Source of the DNA: Roseithermus sacchariphilus
GTDB taxonomy: Bacteria > Bacteroidota > Rhodothermia > Rhodothermales > MEBIC09517
DNA length: 64,000 nt
Direction of reading: 5' to 3'
Assembly (NCBI GenBank): GCA_003285105.1
Contig: CP030158.1
Location: 3,392,664-3,456,663, forward strand
The position numbers and the translations under genes were made by a program. Under the pieces are notes generated by a model, which saw nothing but the letters and a program-made list of their open reading frames with translations, searched no databases and was not told where the DNA came from. Every line of letters starts with the position of its first letter. The stretch's first letter is position 1. Of the stretch, positions 37,163 through 46,453 are shown one piece after another.

Positions 37163-39448
37163 ATGCCCTCTTCCCGTCTCCGCCCGGCCGTGCTGGCCGT
37201 CCTGCTCGTGCTCGTGGGGGTGCTCCCCGGTTGCTCCGGCGCCGAACGCTCGACCGCCCGGGTCGTGCCCGAACGGGCCGTCATCAGCGAAGCCCCCGCC
37301 CCGATCACGGAAGCCCCCTCCGGGCAGGCCGCCGCTGCCGTGCTGGATCTGCCCTCGCTGGAGGAGCTGGTGCCGAAACCGCGCCTGGACACGGTGCAGG
37401 CCCGGCCCTTCGATACCGGGCGGATGTGGACGTTCGAGTACCCGCCGCTGGACTACTTCGAGCAGGCCTACGGCTTCCGGCCGGATTCCGCCTGGCTCAA
37501 CCGGGCTCGCCTCGCTGCGCTGCGCATCCCCGGCTGCTCGGCCTCGTTCGTCTCGTCGCACGGGCTGATGCTGACCAACCACCACTGTGGCCGTGGCTAC
37601 CTGCCGGCCCTCAGCGGCCCGGAGGAAAACCTGCTGGAAGACGGCTTCCTGGCGACGACGCTGGCCGAGGAACGCCCCGTCGCCGGGCTCTATGCCGAGC
37701 AGCTGGTGGCCATTACCGACGTGACGGCGGAGGTGGCCGAGGTGCTGGATGCCGCGGAAACCGCGGCCGAGCGATCCGCCGCGCTGGACTCGGTGGAAGC
37801 GGCGCTGGCCGAACGGCTCCTGGCGCCCTACGGTGGCCCGGAGGCGGGCTACCGCCTGCAACTCATCACGCTCTATCACGGCGGCCGCTACTCGGCCTAT
37901 ACCTTCCGCCGCTACGACGACGTCCGGCTCGTCTTCGCGCCGGAGCTCCAGCTGGGCTACTTCGGAGGCGACCCGGACAACTTCACCTACCCCCGCTACA
38001 ACCTGGACATGATGCTCTTCCGGGTCTATGAGGACGGACGCCCGTTGTCGTCCCCTCACTATTTCCCCTGGTCCAACCGGGGCGTGCGTGAGGGCGATGC
38101 CGTCTTCGTCATCGGCAACCCGGGGACGACCTACCGGCTGGAGACGATGGCGCAGTTGCGCTACCGCGCGGCCGTGCGGGAGCCGGCGCTGCTGCGTTTC
38201 TACCGGACGCGCCGGGAGGCGCTCACGCGCGTCTACGAGCAGACGGGCGAGGAGGCCGTGCGCAACATGGCTTTCAGCCTCTCCAACGGGGAGAAGGCCT
38301 ACGAGGGGTTCGTGAAGACGCTGCGGGATCCCTACATCATGGCCCGGCTCGAAGACGGAGAACGGCGCTTCCGGGCCGCCCTCGCGGCGGACTCGGCGCT
38401 GCAGGCACGCTACGGGGATCTGCACGAGCACATGGCCGAGATCCAGCAGGAGAAGACGGCGCTGGGCCAGGCCTACGGGGCGTTTCTGCTGTTGCAGCCG
38501 GGCACGCCCTACGGCGCGGTGCTGATGCAGCGCGCCCTGCTGGCCTGGCAGTGGCTCACCCGGCAGGAGGAGGGGGCTTCCGCCGAGGCCCTGGATGCCC
38601 TCCGTACGTCCCTGCTGGCGCTGGAGGACCGCGACCCCGCGCTGGAGCAGGCCTTCGTGGCGCTGCGCCTGGAGGACCTCCGGCACTATCTCGGAGCCGG
38701 CCACCCGGCCGTGCGTGGCCTGCTGGAGGGCCGGTCCCCGTCGGAAGCCGCCGCCGACCTGCTGGCGTCCTCGGTGCTGGCGACGCAGGACGGTCTGGCG
38801 GCGGCGCTCGAGGCCGGCACCCTCGCGCGCACCGATCCGGCGATCCGGGTGATCGACGCCCTGCAGCCGGCCTACCGGGATTTCCAGAGCGCCCAGGCCG
38901 GGCTGGCCGCCGAGGAAGCCGAGCTGGCCCGCCGCCTCGGTCAGGCTCGCTTCGCCGTCTATGGCACCGCCATCCCGCCCGATGCCACCTTCTCGCTGCG
39001 CCTGGCCGACGGGGTGGTGAAGTCCTACCCCTACAACGGCACCGTCGCCCCCGCCTTTACGACGTTCGATGGGCTGTACGACCGCTACTACGCGCACGGC
39101 GGGGCCGGCACCCCCTGGGATCTGCCCGAGCGCTGGCTCGACCCGCCCGCCACGTTCGACCGCACGACGCCCTATAACTTCGTCTCGACCAACGACATCG
39201 TGGGGGGGAACTCCGGCTCGCCGGTCGTGAACCGCGCCCTCGAGCTCGTCGGGGTCGCCTTCGACGGCAACATCGAGAGCCTCTCGGGACGCTACATCTT
39301 CCGCACCGACGGCCCACGCGCCGTGTCGGTCGATGCCCGCGGCATGCTGGAGGCGCTCGATGAGATCTACGAGGCCGATCGGCTCGTGATCGAGCTGATG
39401 ACGGGCGCGGTGCCGGAGGCGGAGGCCGACCCCTCCAGCCGCCCCTGA
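37163..39448 (+). CDS. S46 family dipeptidyl-peptidase, lipoprotein (DPP7/DPP11 type)
   Basis: Releases dipeptides from the N-terminus of peptides in the periplasm or at the cell surface. From ATG 37163 it has 761 aa and a lipobox VLPGC (Cys24); an ATG at 37133 is an alternative. The S46 catalytic pieces are visible: His140-His141 in TNHHCG, Asp282 in FTYPRYNLD and Ser684 in GGNSGSP. Eighteen residues after the Ser, at the position known to govern P1 choice in DPP7/DPP11, is Gly702 (FDGN), as in DPP7-type enzymes that favour hydrophobic P1 residues. The middle helical domain is intact. A closely related S46 gene follows 42 bp later, so this is a tandem pair. Confidence 0.93.
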   Translation: MPSSRLRPAVLAVLLVLVGVLPGCSGAERSTARVVPERAVISEAPAPITEAPSGQAAAAVLDLPSLEELVPKPRLDTVQARPFDTGRMWTFEYPPLDYFEQAYGFRPDSAWLNRARLAALRIPGCSASFVSSHGLMLTNHHCGRGYLPALSGPEENLLEDGFLATTLAEERPVAGLYAEQLVAITDVTAEVAEVLDAAETAAERSAALDSVEAALAERLLAPYGGPEAGYRLQLITLYHGGRYSAYTFRRYDDVRLVFAPELQLGYFGGDPDNFTYPRYNLDMMLFRVYEDGRPLSSPHYFPWSNRGVREGDAVFVIGNPGTTYRLETMAQLRYRAAVREPALLRFYRTRREALTRVYEQTGEEAVRNMAFSLSNGEKAYEGFVKTLRDPYIMARLEDGERRFRAALAADSALQARYGDLHEHMAEIQQEKTALGQAYGAFLLLQPGTPYGAVLMQRALLAWQWLTRQEEGASAEALDALRTSLLALEDRDPALEQAFVALRLEDLRHYLGAGHPAVRGLLEGRSPSEAAADLLASSVLATQDGLAAALEAGTLARTDPAIRVIDALQPAYRDFQSAQAGLAAEEAELARRLGQARFAVYGTAIPPDATFSLRLADGVVKSYPYNGTVAPAFTTFDGLYDRYYAHGGAGTPWDLPERWLDPPATFDRTTPYNFVSTNDIVGGNSGSPVVNRALELVGVAFDGNIESLSGRYIFRTDGPRAVSVDARGMLEALDEIYEADRLVIELMTGAVPEAEADPSSRP

Positions 39449-39490
39449 GCCGACCCTGCCGCCGTCCTCCCGCCCACCCTTTTCGACCAC

Positions 39491-41725
39491 ATGCTCCCCA
39501 TGAATCGGACGTTCCCGTTTCGCCTCCGTCCCGCCTGGTGGCCGGTCCTGCTGTTCGTCGGCCTCGTGCCCGGCATCGCCCGCGCGCAGGAGGCCCCCCC
39601 GGCCGAAGGAGCCCGGGCCGTGCAGCAGGCCGCCGCAATCGACGTCGATGTGCCACCGGTCGACAGCGTGGGGCGCTTCGACCTGGGCAAGATGTGGACC
39701 TTCGACAACCCGCCGCTGGACTACTTCGAGGAGGCCTACGGCTTCCGGCCGGATTCGGCCTGGTTCCGCAGGGCCCGGCTCGGCGCGCTGCGCATCCCCG
39801 GCTGCTCGGCCTCGTTCGTCTCGCCCGCCGGCCTCGTCATGACCAACCACCATTGCGTGCGCGAGTACGTCACCAAGGTCAGCCGGCCCGGTGAGACGTT
39901 GCTCGACGACGGGTTCTATGCCGCGTCGCTGGACGAAGAACGGGCCGTCGAGGGCGTCCATGCCGATCAACTCATCGCCATCGAGGACGTGACGGACCGG
40001 ATCGTGGGCGACCTCACCCGGATTCGCTCGGACCGCCAGGCCGAGATGGTCGAGCAGCGCGTCGAGCGCCTCGCCGAGCGGATGACGGCGGCGGCCAAGA
40101 TGCGCGACACGACGCTGTTCGTGGAGATCATCGCGCTCTATGACGGCGGACAGTATTCCGCCTACACGTTCAAGCGCTTTCACGACGTCCGCCTCGTGAT
40201 GGCGCCGGAGGTGCAGATCGGCTTCTTCGGGGGGGATCTGGACAACTTCACCTACCCGCGCTACAACCTGGACGTCTCGTTTCTGCGGATCTACCAGGAC
40301 GGAGCGCCCTACGAGCCGGAGGTGCACTTCCCCTTCAACCCGCAGGGTGCCGGGCCGGGTGAAGCCGTCTTCGTGGTCGGCAATCCCGGTACCACCAGCC
40401 GGCTCAACACGCTGAGTCAGTTGCTCTTCGAGCGGGACTACGACCTGCCGTATCAACTCGACGCCCTGCGCCGCCGCGCGGCCTTGCTGGCCGAGTACCT
40501 GGCGGCTCACCCCGAGGACGCCGAGCGCTATGATCTGCGCAACACCTACTTCTCGATGATGAACTCGATCAAGGCCTACACGGGCCAGCTCGAGGGGTTG
40601 AAGGACCCGGATCTGCTGGCGGCTCGCCTCGACAACGAGCGGCAGCTGCGCCGGGCGATCCAGTCCAGCGATTCGCTGCGTGCGCTCTACGGCGACGTCT
40701 TCGACCGCATCGAGGATCTGCAGCAGGCCAAGAAGGCGACCGTGCGGCAAGGGGCGGCGCTGCTGTTCTACACGACCTCGCTCGGCTCGCACGTGCTGAC
40801 GCGGGCGGCCTACGGCTATCTCTACGACCGGCTGCGGCAGCGCAACTACCCGGCGCCCCGCCTCGCCGACATCCGCAAGGACGCCCTGAAGGTGGAAGAC
40901 CTGCCGCCGGACGTCGAGGAAGCCCTGATCCGTGCGCGTCTGGAAGATCTGCAAACCTATCTGGGACCCAACGACCCCACGTTGCGGCGGGTGCTCGCGG
41001 GCCGCACCATCGAGGAGACGGCCGCCTACATCGCGCACAACACGGCGCTGATCGACACGACCGGCTTCGTGCGGCTGCTCGACGAAGGCTTTCTCAACAG
41101 CGGCGACCCGACGGTGGTCATCGCCGAGGCGCTGACGCCGCTCTACTTCACGCTCGGTCAGCAGCAGAGCAGCTTCGAGGAACGGGAAAAGGCGCTGAAC
41201 GCCCGGCTGGCCCGCGCCCGATTCGCCATCTATGGCAAACGCTTCCCCCCGGATGCCACCTTCTCGCTGCGCATCAGCGACGGCGTCGTGCGGGGCTATC
41301 CGTACAACGGCACGCAGGCGCCCGCCTTCACCACGTTCTACGGCCTCTACGACCGCTTCAACACCTTCGGCCCCGGCACGGACTGGGCGCTGCCGCCGCG
41401 CTGGACGCAGCCGGCCCCGGGCTTCGAGCCGGCCACCCCGCTCAACCTGGTGACCACCAACGACATCACCGGGGGCAACTCCGGCTCGCCCCTCCTGAAC
41501 CGGGATCTGGAGGTCGTCGGCCTCATCTTCGACAGCAACATCGAGGCGCTGCCGAACGAGTACCTCTACACCGACGAAACGGCGCGGGCGGTGGCGGTGG
41601 ACGTGCGCGGCATCCTGGAAGCCCTCGACGATGTCTACGATGCCGATCGGCTGGTGCTCGAGCTGACCTCCGGCCGCGTGTTCGCCACCGAGGCGGAGGC
41701 CGACGCGGCCATGGCTCAGGACTGA
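39491..41725 (+). CDS. S46 family dipeptidyl-peptidase, secreted paralogue
   Basis: Second S46 peptidase, 744 aa, with a cleavable signal ending at IARAQ and not a lipobox. Catalytic elements match its neighbour: His120-His121 in TNHHCV, the Asp in FTYPRYNLD, and Ser664 in GGNSGSP. The N-terminal blocks are nearly the same as in the upstream copy (PPLDYFE.AYGFRPDSAW, IPGCSASFVS). The residue 18 after the Ser is Ser682 (FDSN) where the upstream copy has Gly, which suggests a shifted P1 preference; this is inference from family work on DPP7 and DPP11. ATG 39500 is an alternative start. It ends 11 bp from the convergent metalloenzyme gene. Confidence 0.93.
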   Translation: MLPMNRTFPFRLRPAWWPVLLFVGLVPGIARAQEAPPAEGARAVQQAAAIDVDVPPVDSVGRFDLGKMWTFDNPPLDYFEEAYGFRPDSAWFRRARLGALRIPGCSASFVSPAGLVMTNHHCVREYVTKVSRPGETLLDDGFYAASLDEERAVEGVHADQLIAIEDVTDRIVGDLTRIRSDRQAEMVEQRVERLAERMTAAAKMRDTTLFVEIIALYDGGQYSAYTFKRFHDVRLVMAPEVQIGFFGGDLDNFTYPRYNLDVSFLRIYQDGAPYEPEVHFPFNPQGAGPGEAVFVVGNPGTTSRLNTLSQLLFERDYDLPYQLDALRRRAALLAEYLAAHPEDAERYDLRNTYFSMMNSIKAYTGQLEGLKDPDLLAARLDNERQLRRAIQSSDSLRALYGDVFDRIEDLQQAKKATVRQGAALLFYTTSLGSHVLTRAAYGYLYDRLRQRNYPAPRLADIRKDALKVEDLPPDVEEALIRARLEDLQTYLGPNDPTLRRVLAGRTIEETAAYIAHNTALIDTTGFVRLLDEGFLNSGDPTVVIAEALTPLYFTLGQQQSSFEEREKALNARLARARFAIYGKRFPPDATFSLRISDGVVRGYPYNGTQAPAFTTFYGLYDRFNTFGPGTDWALPPRWTQPAPGFEPATPLNLVTTNDITGGNSGSPLLNRDLEVVGLIFDSNIEALPNEYLYTDETARAVAVDVRGILEALDDVYDADRLVLELTSGRVFATEAEADAAMAQD

Positions 41726-41736
41726 TCCGCCCCGGT

Positions 41737-42681
41737 TCAGGACGGATCCGCCGCAGTAGCGTCGGGGTTTCGGCCGGCGAGACGGACGATGGCCGGCGCG
41801 ACGTCCGTCAGGTCGGCCGCCTCGGCGAAGGCCGCGGCGCCGTGGCCGAGTGCGATGAGCGGGACCGGATGCCGGGTGTGGCTCCGGGTGGATAGGTCCT
41901 CCAGGTTGCCGTGGTCGCTGGTGATCAGGAGGAGGTCCTCCGCCGGATCGAGGCAGGCGATCAGGTGGGTGAAGAAGCGTTCCAGGGAGCGGAGCACGGC
42001 TTCGGCCCGTTCGAACGACTGGCTGTGCCCGGCCTTGTCGGTCAGGAAGTATTCGAACAGCGTCACGGTGTGGCTCCGGCCGAGGCGGTGGAGACGGCGG
42101 GCGGCTTCGGCCTCGTCGATGGGATGGACGGGCAGGTCGAGCGGAGCCCATCCGTGTCCGGTGAGGTCGGCCGCCAGGGCCTCGCCGCGTTGGAGGTCCT
42201 CGATGCCCCGGAGGCGGACGCCGGCGGCCCGGCAGCAGCGCGTCGTCACCGTCCAGCGATTTCGCTGCCGGGCGTAGGTGAAGAAGCGCGGTGGGTACGC
42301 GTTGGCGAAGGCTGCCGGGTGGGGCTCCTCCGGAGCAGCGGCCCGCAGGTGATGAAACAGGCTCTGCGCGTCCAGCAGCGGGCGTGTTCGGGAGTGCGGA
42401 AACGGCCCGAAGTGTCGCCCGGCGACCCGGGCACAGTTGATGCCGGTGAACAGCGTAGCCTGCCCGGTGCCGCTCTGCGGCAGGCCCTCCACCCCGAGCG
42501 TGGCGTCGAGGGGACGGACGACATGAGACGGCTCGGCACGGACGGGGAGGCGGTCCGTCCAGGCATGGCCGCCACCGAGGCGAGCCAGCGCGGGCAGGTC
42601 GAAGCGGGCCAGGGGGTTGCGGTCCGGGTCGGCCGGTCCGAGCCCGACGCCATCGAGGAAGACGAACAGCAGGTGGGGCAT
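41737..42681 (-). CDS. metalloenzyme of the phosphoglycerate-mutase/alkaline-phosphatase fold
   Basis: Cytoplasmic protein of 314 aa of the two-metal alkaline-phosphatase superfamily. Visible ligand motifs are FLDGVG (D10) at the N-terminus, a nucleophile loop LPQSGTGQATLFTG (about 67-80, S70 or T72), TSDHGNLED and SHTRHPVPL near the C-terminus. It is shorter than cofactor-independent phosphoglycerate mutase (about 510 aa) and lacks its inserted domain, so a phosphomonoesterase or phosphomutase of unknown substrate is more likely. It starts 6 nt after the stop of the DprA-like gene and is probably cotranscribed with it. Confidence 0.8.
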   Translation of the reverse strand: MPHLLFVFLDGVGLGPADPDRNPLARFDLPALARLGGGHAWTDRLPVRAEPSHVVRPLDATLGVEGLPQSGTGQATLFTGINCARVAGRHFGPFPHSRTRPLLDAQSLFHHLRAAAPEEPHPAAFANAYPPRFFTYARQRNRWTVTTRCCRAAGVRLRGIEDLQRGEALAADLTGHGWAPLDLPVHPIDEAEAARRLHRLGRSHTVTLFEYFLTDKAGHSQSFERAEAVLRSLERFFTHLIACLDPAEDLLLITSDHGNLEDLSTRSHTRHPVPLIALGHGAAAFAEAADLTDVAPAIVRLAGRNPDATAADPS

Positions 42682-42687
42682 GGGCCG

Positions 42688-43587
42688 TCAGGAGCGGTGG
42701 CGCACGGCGGCAAGGACCCAGTCGAAGTCGATGGGTTCGCGGAGGGGATGGAGGCGGTCGTCGTCGGGGGGCGAGGCCGAGATGCCGAAGACCGGCCGGT
42801 GGTGGGCGTGGGCCCAGTCCAGCGCGGCCGCCTCGGGGGTGTCCGCCGTGGGCTCGACGAAGACGACGGCGTGGGCGAGAGCGGCCTGGAGGAGGGCCCG
42901 TTCCCGGTCGTCGTGCGAGAACGGGCCGTGATGCAGGGGAAAAGAGGAGAGGCACAGCCCTCCGGCCCGGACCGCGGCGGACACCATCGGGCGGTTCGAG
43001 GGGGCGATGCGTGCCAGGCCACAGGGGGCCACCATCAGGGTCGGGCGGGGCGGTTCGTGCAGGGTGCTCAGCTTGTGGATGACCACGTCGAAGCCCGTCT
43101 GCGTCCCGGTGACCGGCACCACCCCGGCGGCGAGCAGGTGGCGGACGAGCGCCTGGGCCGTCTCGAAGGCGGCTTCCGAGAGCGGGGGCCGGGCCAGCAG
43201 GGCTACACGTGGCTGCTGGAGGATCGCCGTATGCCCGTAGGCATAGAGCAGCACCGGCCGGTCGCTCCCCTCGAGGTCGTCGATGCCGTCCGGCCAGCCG
43301 GGGGAGGGCGGGGCCAGGAGGGTCAGCCGCCGGGCCTGCAACGCCTCCAGCGTCTTCCGGGCGTCTGAGAGAGCTTCCTCCATGGCCGTCCGGTCGAGCA
43401 GGCGCTCGACGAGGCGGTCGGCGCCGGGCACGCCGCGGAGGCGGGTGCGGATCTGCTCCCGGGGATAGCGTCGGAGATCCTCGTAGCCGTCGAACTGGTC
43501 GAGCAGGCGGCGGGTGGTCACCCGGCCCACGCCGTCCAGGCTCAGCAGGGCCAGCGCAAAGGTCAGCGGATCGTCCGGGGCAGGCAT
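42688..43587 (-). CDS. divergent DprA/Smf-like protein
   Basis: Protein of 299 aa with the general plan of DprA, the RecA loader in natural transformation. An N-terminal helix-hairpin-helix region (about 8-70, LSLDGVGRVTTRRLLDQF) is followed by a Rossmann-type domain (about 105-290). The usual signature (VGTR.. and SG.A.GID..AH) is altered: the sequence reads VALLARPPLS and VTGTQTGFDVVIHK, and the later blocks (MVAPCGL, SNRPMVSAAV) are only partly kept. It could be a functional but divergent DprA, a nucleotide-binding paralogue, or a decaying copy. The C-terminal winged helix of many DprAs is absent. It heads a two-gene operon with the metalloenzyme downstream. Confidence 0.65.
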   Translation of the reverse strand: MPAPDDPLTFALALLSLDGVGRVTTRRLLDQFDGYEDLRRYPREQIRTRLRGVPGADRLVERLLDRTAMEEALSDARKTLEALQARRLTLLAPPSPGWPDGIDDLEGSDRPVLLYAYGHTAILQQPRVALLARPPLSEAAFETAQALVRHLLAAGVVPVTGTQTGFDVVIHKLSTLHEPPRPTLMVAPCGLARIAPSNRPMVSAAVRAGGLCLSSFPLHHGPFSHDDRERALLQAALAHAVVFVEPTADTPEAAALDWAHAHHRPVFGISASPPDDDRLHPLREPIDFDWVLAAVRHRS

Positions 43588-43812
43588 GGCGGATCGTCAG
43601 GGGAGGCACGGCACGACCCCGCCAAGGTAGCCAACGGACGGCACAAGCGCAGCCCCGGGGGCACGCTCCGGTGCCGGTGGCTGGCATGTTGCTTGCCGGC
43701 GTGCTATCTACCGGAGGCGGCGTTCGCACCGCCCCGGCGAAACACCGCTTCGTCGGGCGGAACCCACGGGTAGCTCCCGCCATTTTCCGAGCAACGGAAG
43801 ACCCACACGACC

Positions 43813-45066
43813 GTGCTTGACCGCGTACGATCCTACGTTCGCCGCCGGTTTGGACCGCCCTCTCCACCGCCGCTCTCGGCGCTCGTCCTCTCGGGCGGCG
43901 GAGCGCGGGCGGCCTACCAGGCGGGCGTGCTCCACTACATCGCCGAGGCATTCCCCGGCACGAACTTCCCCATCCAGACCGGCGTCTCGGCCGGGGCGAT
44001 CAACATTGCCCACCTGGCCAACCATCCGGGCACCTTCGCCCGGGCGGCCGGCGATCTCGTGGCGAACTGGGAGGAGATCACCGCCGACCACATCTTCCAG
44101 TCCGAGTCCAGCTTCCACTTCCTCAAGCGCGTCGTGCTGGGCAACGGGGATGGCGACGAGGCGACGGACCTGCTGGCGCACCGGCACGGCTTCCTCGACA
44201 CCTCGCCGCTGCGCGCCTATCTGGAGGCGACGCTCTCCACCGTGGACGGCCGTCTGCAGGGGATCACGGACAAGATCATGCGGGGGGACCTGAAGGCCTG
44301 CGCCTTCGTGACGACCAACTACGGCACCGGGCAGACGGTGACATGGGTGCAGGGAGAGGACATCACGCAGTGGGAGCGTCCCTCGCGCGTCAGCATCCAG
44401 ACGACGCTGACCGTCGATCACATCATGGCCTCTACCGCGCTGCCGATCATCTTTCCCGCCATCCGCATCGGCGATGCCTGGTATGGCGACGGAGGTATTC
44501 GTCTGACGGCGCCGCTCTCACCGGCCATCCATCTCGGAGCGAATCGCATCCTGGCCATCTCGACGCGCTACAACCGTTCCCGCGGTGAGGCCGATCAGCC
44601 CGTCATCCACGGCTATCCGCCCACGGCCCAGATCATGGGCATCATGATGAACGCCATCTTCCTGGACATGCTGGACCAGGATGCCGTCACGCTCGGGCGG
44701 ATCAACCAGTTGTTGCGGCGCTTGCCCCCGCGCAAGTGGGACGGGCTCAAGCCCATCCGGCTGTTGCTGCTCCGGCCCTCGCGCGACCTGGGGCGGCTTG
44801 CCAGCGGCTACGAGCTGAAGATCACCGGGGCGCTCCGCCTGCTCACCCGCGGCCTCGGGTCGGACGAGACGAAGAGCCCGGACTGGCTCAGCATGCTGCT
44901 CTTCGACCGCGAGTACATGGCCACGCTCATGAACATCGGCTACGAGGATGGGCGGCGGCAACACGATGTGCTCGAGGCCTTCTTCGACGAGGACGCCCCC
45001 GAGGCGCCGCTGGACGAAAGCGGGGCGCTCTGGTTGACCAAGGGGTCGGCCCAGCTCGTCCATTGA
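43813..45066 (+). CDS. patatin-like phospholipase
   Basis: Lipid acyl hydrolase of 417 aa. The patatin dyad is complete: oxyanion loop SGGGARAAYQAG (about 27-38), nucleophile elbow G57-V-S59-A-G61, and the catalytic Asp226 in YGDGGI. The domain extends to about residue 260, after which the protein has no recognised domain. The start is a GTG at 43813, preceded by GGAAG, and no usable ATG lies upstream. There is no clear signal peptide, so it is cytoplasmic or exported by other means. It is divergent from the DprA-like gene and convergent with the PH-like gene. Confidence 0.92.
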   Translation: MLDRVRSYVRRRFGPPSPPPLSALVLSGGGARAAYQAGVLHYIAEAFPGTNFPIQTGVSAGAINIAHLANHPGTFARAAGDLVANWEEITADHIFQSESSFHFLKRVVLGNGDGDEATDLLAHRHGFLDTSPLRAYLEATLSTVDGRLQGITDKIMRGDLKACAFVTTNYGTGQTVTWVQGEDITQWERPSRVSIQTTLTVDHIMASTALPIIFPAIRIGDAWYGDGGIRLTAPLSPAIHLGANRILAISTRYNRSRGEADQPVIHGYPPTAQIMGIMMNAIFLDMLDQDAVTLGRINQLLRRLPPRKWDGLKPIRLLLLRPSRDLGRLASGYELKITGALRLLTRGLGSDETKSPDWLSMLLFDREYMATLMNIGYEDGRRQHDVLEAFFDEDAPEAPLDESGALWLTKGSAQLVH

Positions 45067-45094
45067 ACCCTGCATTGAAGCCTGGGCGAGGCGT

Positions 45095-45643
45095 TCAGGC
45101 CGGGGGGCGTGCCGGTCCGGCCGAGGGGGCCAGGAACGGGAACAGGTTGTACACGTCGAGCTCCTGCCAGGGGCGGCCGTGTACGTAGACGGGGATGCCG
45201 TAGAACTCCGCATGGCCGAGCGCATGATGGCTCAGCACGGCGAAGTCCGGGAAGAGAAGGGGCACTTCCAGCGATGCCGGAGGGGGCCCGACGAAAAGCA
45301 GGCCGGAGTCCGTCAGTTCGATGCGCTCGATGACGGTCCAGTCCAGCACGGTGCGGCGACGGGCGTAGTCGTAGCCGATGACGCGGCGGTCGGAGAGCTT
45401 GACGCACCAGACGACGCGCCGGAGCTGGCGCAGGCGGTGGATGGTCCAGGCGAGCAGGCCGATCCAGAGCGTCGCCAGCGCGGGCAGCAGCAGGGCCCAG
45501 GGGAGCAGGGCCTCGTGGCCGGCGGCCACCGCGCCCAGGGTGAGGGTGAGGGCGCTCATGGCCAGCACGCCCAGGCGGGCCACCTGCTTGCGGGTCAGGT
45601 AATGAACCTCGTCATTGTCGAAGACCGCATACCATCCGTACAT
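45095..45643 (-). CDS. membrane protein with PH-like C-terminal domain
   Basis: Protein of 182 aa not assigned to a named family. Two transmembrane helices are predicted at about 24-41 and 46-68, followed by a beta-rich part (LSDRRVIGYDYARRRTVLDW, LTDSGLLFVG) that resembles the bacterial PH-domain membrane proteins of the YdbT type. The start at 45643 is supported by a GGAGGG Shine-Dalgarno sequence 4-10 nt upstream and not by the longer frame to 45673. Function is unknown. Confidence 0.7.
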   Translation of the reverse strand: MYGWYAVFDNDEVHYLTRKQVARLGVLAMSALTLTLGAVAAGHEALLPWALLLPALATLWIGLLAWTIHRLRQLRRVVWCVKLSDRRVIGYDYARRRTVLDWTVIERIELTDSGLLFVGPPPASLEVPLLFPDFAVLSHHALGHAEFYGIPVYVHGRPWQELDVYNLFPFLAPSAGPARPPA

Positions 45644-45811
45644 GGCGCCCTCCGTTTGAAGCAGAACAGGCATCGGCCGGTGCGGCCGGCAGGGCTGATC
45701 GCATCCCTTCCATAGAGAAGCGCAACCCTTCGAAAGGTTGCATGCCCGTCTACACCGGGGGCAAAGACCGGACCATCCGATCCGAGCCGGTGCGTTCGCC
45801 TTCGGGGTGGC

Positions 45812-46327
45812 TCAGCCCTCGTGCGGCAGCGGACGAGCCGCTACTTCCAGCCGCCGGGCGATGTCATGGTAACCGTGGCTGCGGGCGATGTCCAGCGCCG
45901 TGCGTCCCAGCGCGTCCGAGGCGGTCGGGTCCGCGCCGTGTTCCAGGAGCAGATCCACCAGGGGCGCGTGCCCGAAGGTGGAGGCCAGCAGCAGCGCCGT
46001 GGCACCGGCCCCGTTCCGGGCATTGACGGCAGCACCGCGCTCCAGCAGGTGCGCCGCCAGGTCGGTATAGCCCTTGAAACAGAGCCCCATCAGCGGGGTG
46101 TTGCCGCTGCGGTCGGGGGCGTCCGGGTCCGCGCCGGCGTCGAGGAGCAGGTCCACCATGGCGTGTCGGTCGTTGTAGGCGGCGATCATCAGGAGCGTAT
46201 ACCCCCGCTCGTCGCGCAGGTCCGGGTCCAGCCCGGCCTGCAGGAACATCGCCATGACCTCCGTATCACCGCGGCGGGCGATCTCATGGAAGTCGACGTC
46301 GAGCGGAGTGGGAGGTGAGCCGTGCAT
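45812..46327 (-). CDS. ankyrin-repeat protein downstream of catalase
   Basis: Protein of 171 aa made almost entirely of ankyrin repeats, with at least four units at about 34-165 (for example DERGYTLLMIAAYND, SGNTPLMGLCFKGY, GATALLLASTFGH, LGRTALDIARSHGY). No signal peptide is visible. It lies 126 bp downstream of the catalase gene on the same strand, across a terminator-like hairpin. In Pseudomonas aeruginosa an ankyrin protein, AnkB, is encoded after katB and is needed for full catalase activity. The same arrangement here suggests a similar helper role. That is analogy, not proof. Confidence 0.88.
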   Translation of the reverse strand: MHGSPPTPLDVDFHEIARRGDTEVMAMFLQAGLDPDLRDERGYTLLMIAAYNDRHAMVDLLLDAGADPDAPDRSGNTPLMGLCFKGYTDLAAHLLERGAAVNARNGAGATALLLASTFGHAPLVDLLLEHGADPTASDALGRTALDIARSHGYHDIARRLEVAARPLPHEG

Positions 46328-46360
46328 GGGAGACGGGAGCAGAGGGTGGGGGGCGTACAG

Positions 46361-46427
46361 AAAAAGGCCGCAGGCTGGCCGGCCCCCCTCACCAGGGGGG
46401 CACCGGGCGGAGGCCGGCCGCCTGCGG
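46361..46427 (-). terminator. nested hairpin plus T tract between catalase and ankyrin genes
   Basis: On the minus strand a 14-nt arm (46414-46427) pairs with 46368-46382 with one small bulge, enclosing an inner CCCCCC/GGGGGG hairpin (46383-46400). Five T residues follow (46361-46365 as AAAAA on the plus strand). It may end or reduce transcription between catalase and the ankyrin gene. Confidence 0.7.
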
Positions 46428-46453
46428 TGGAGGGGTCCCGGGTGGAAGGGACC

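Noticed and set aside
37127-43951. A 2274-aa open frame on the minus strand across both S46 peptidase genes and the DprA/metalloenzyme genes.
   Set aside because: It runs antisense or out of frame to several well-supported genes, its translation is a low-complexity mix of Arg, Gly, Pro and Ala without any motif, and such frames are common in high-GC DNA.
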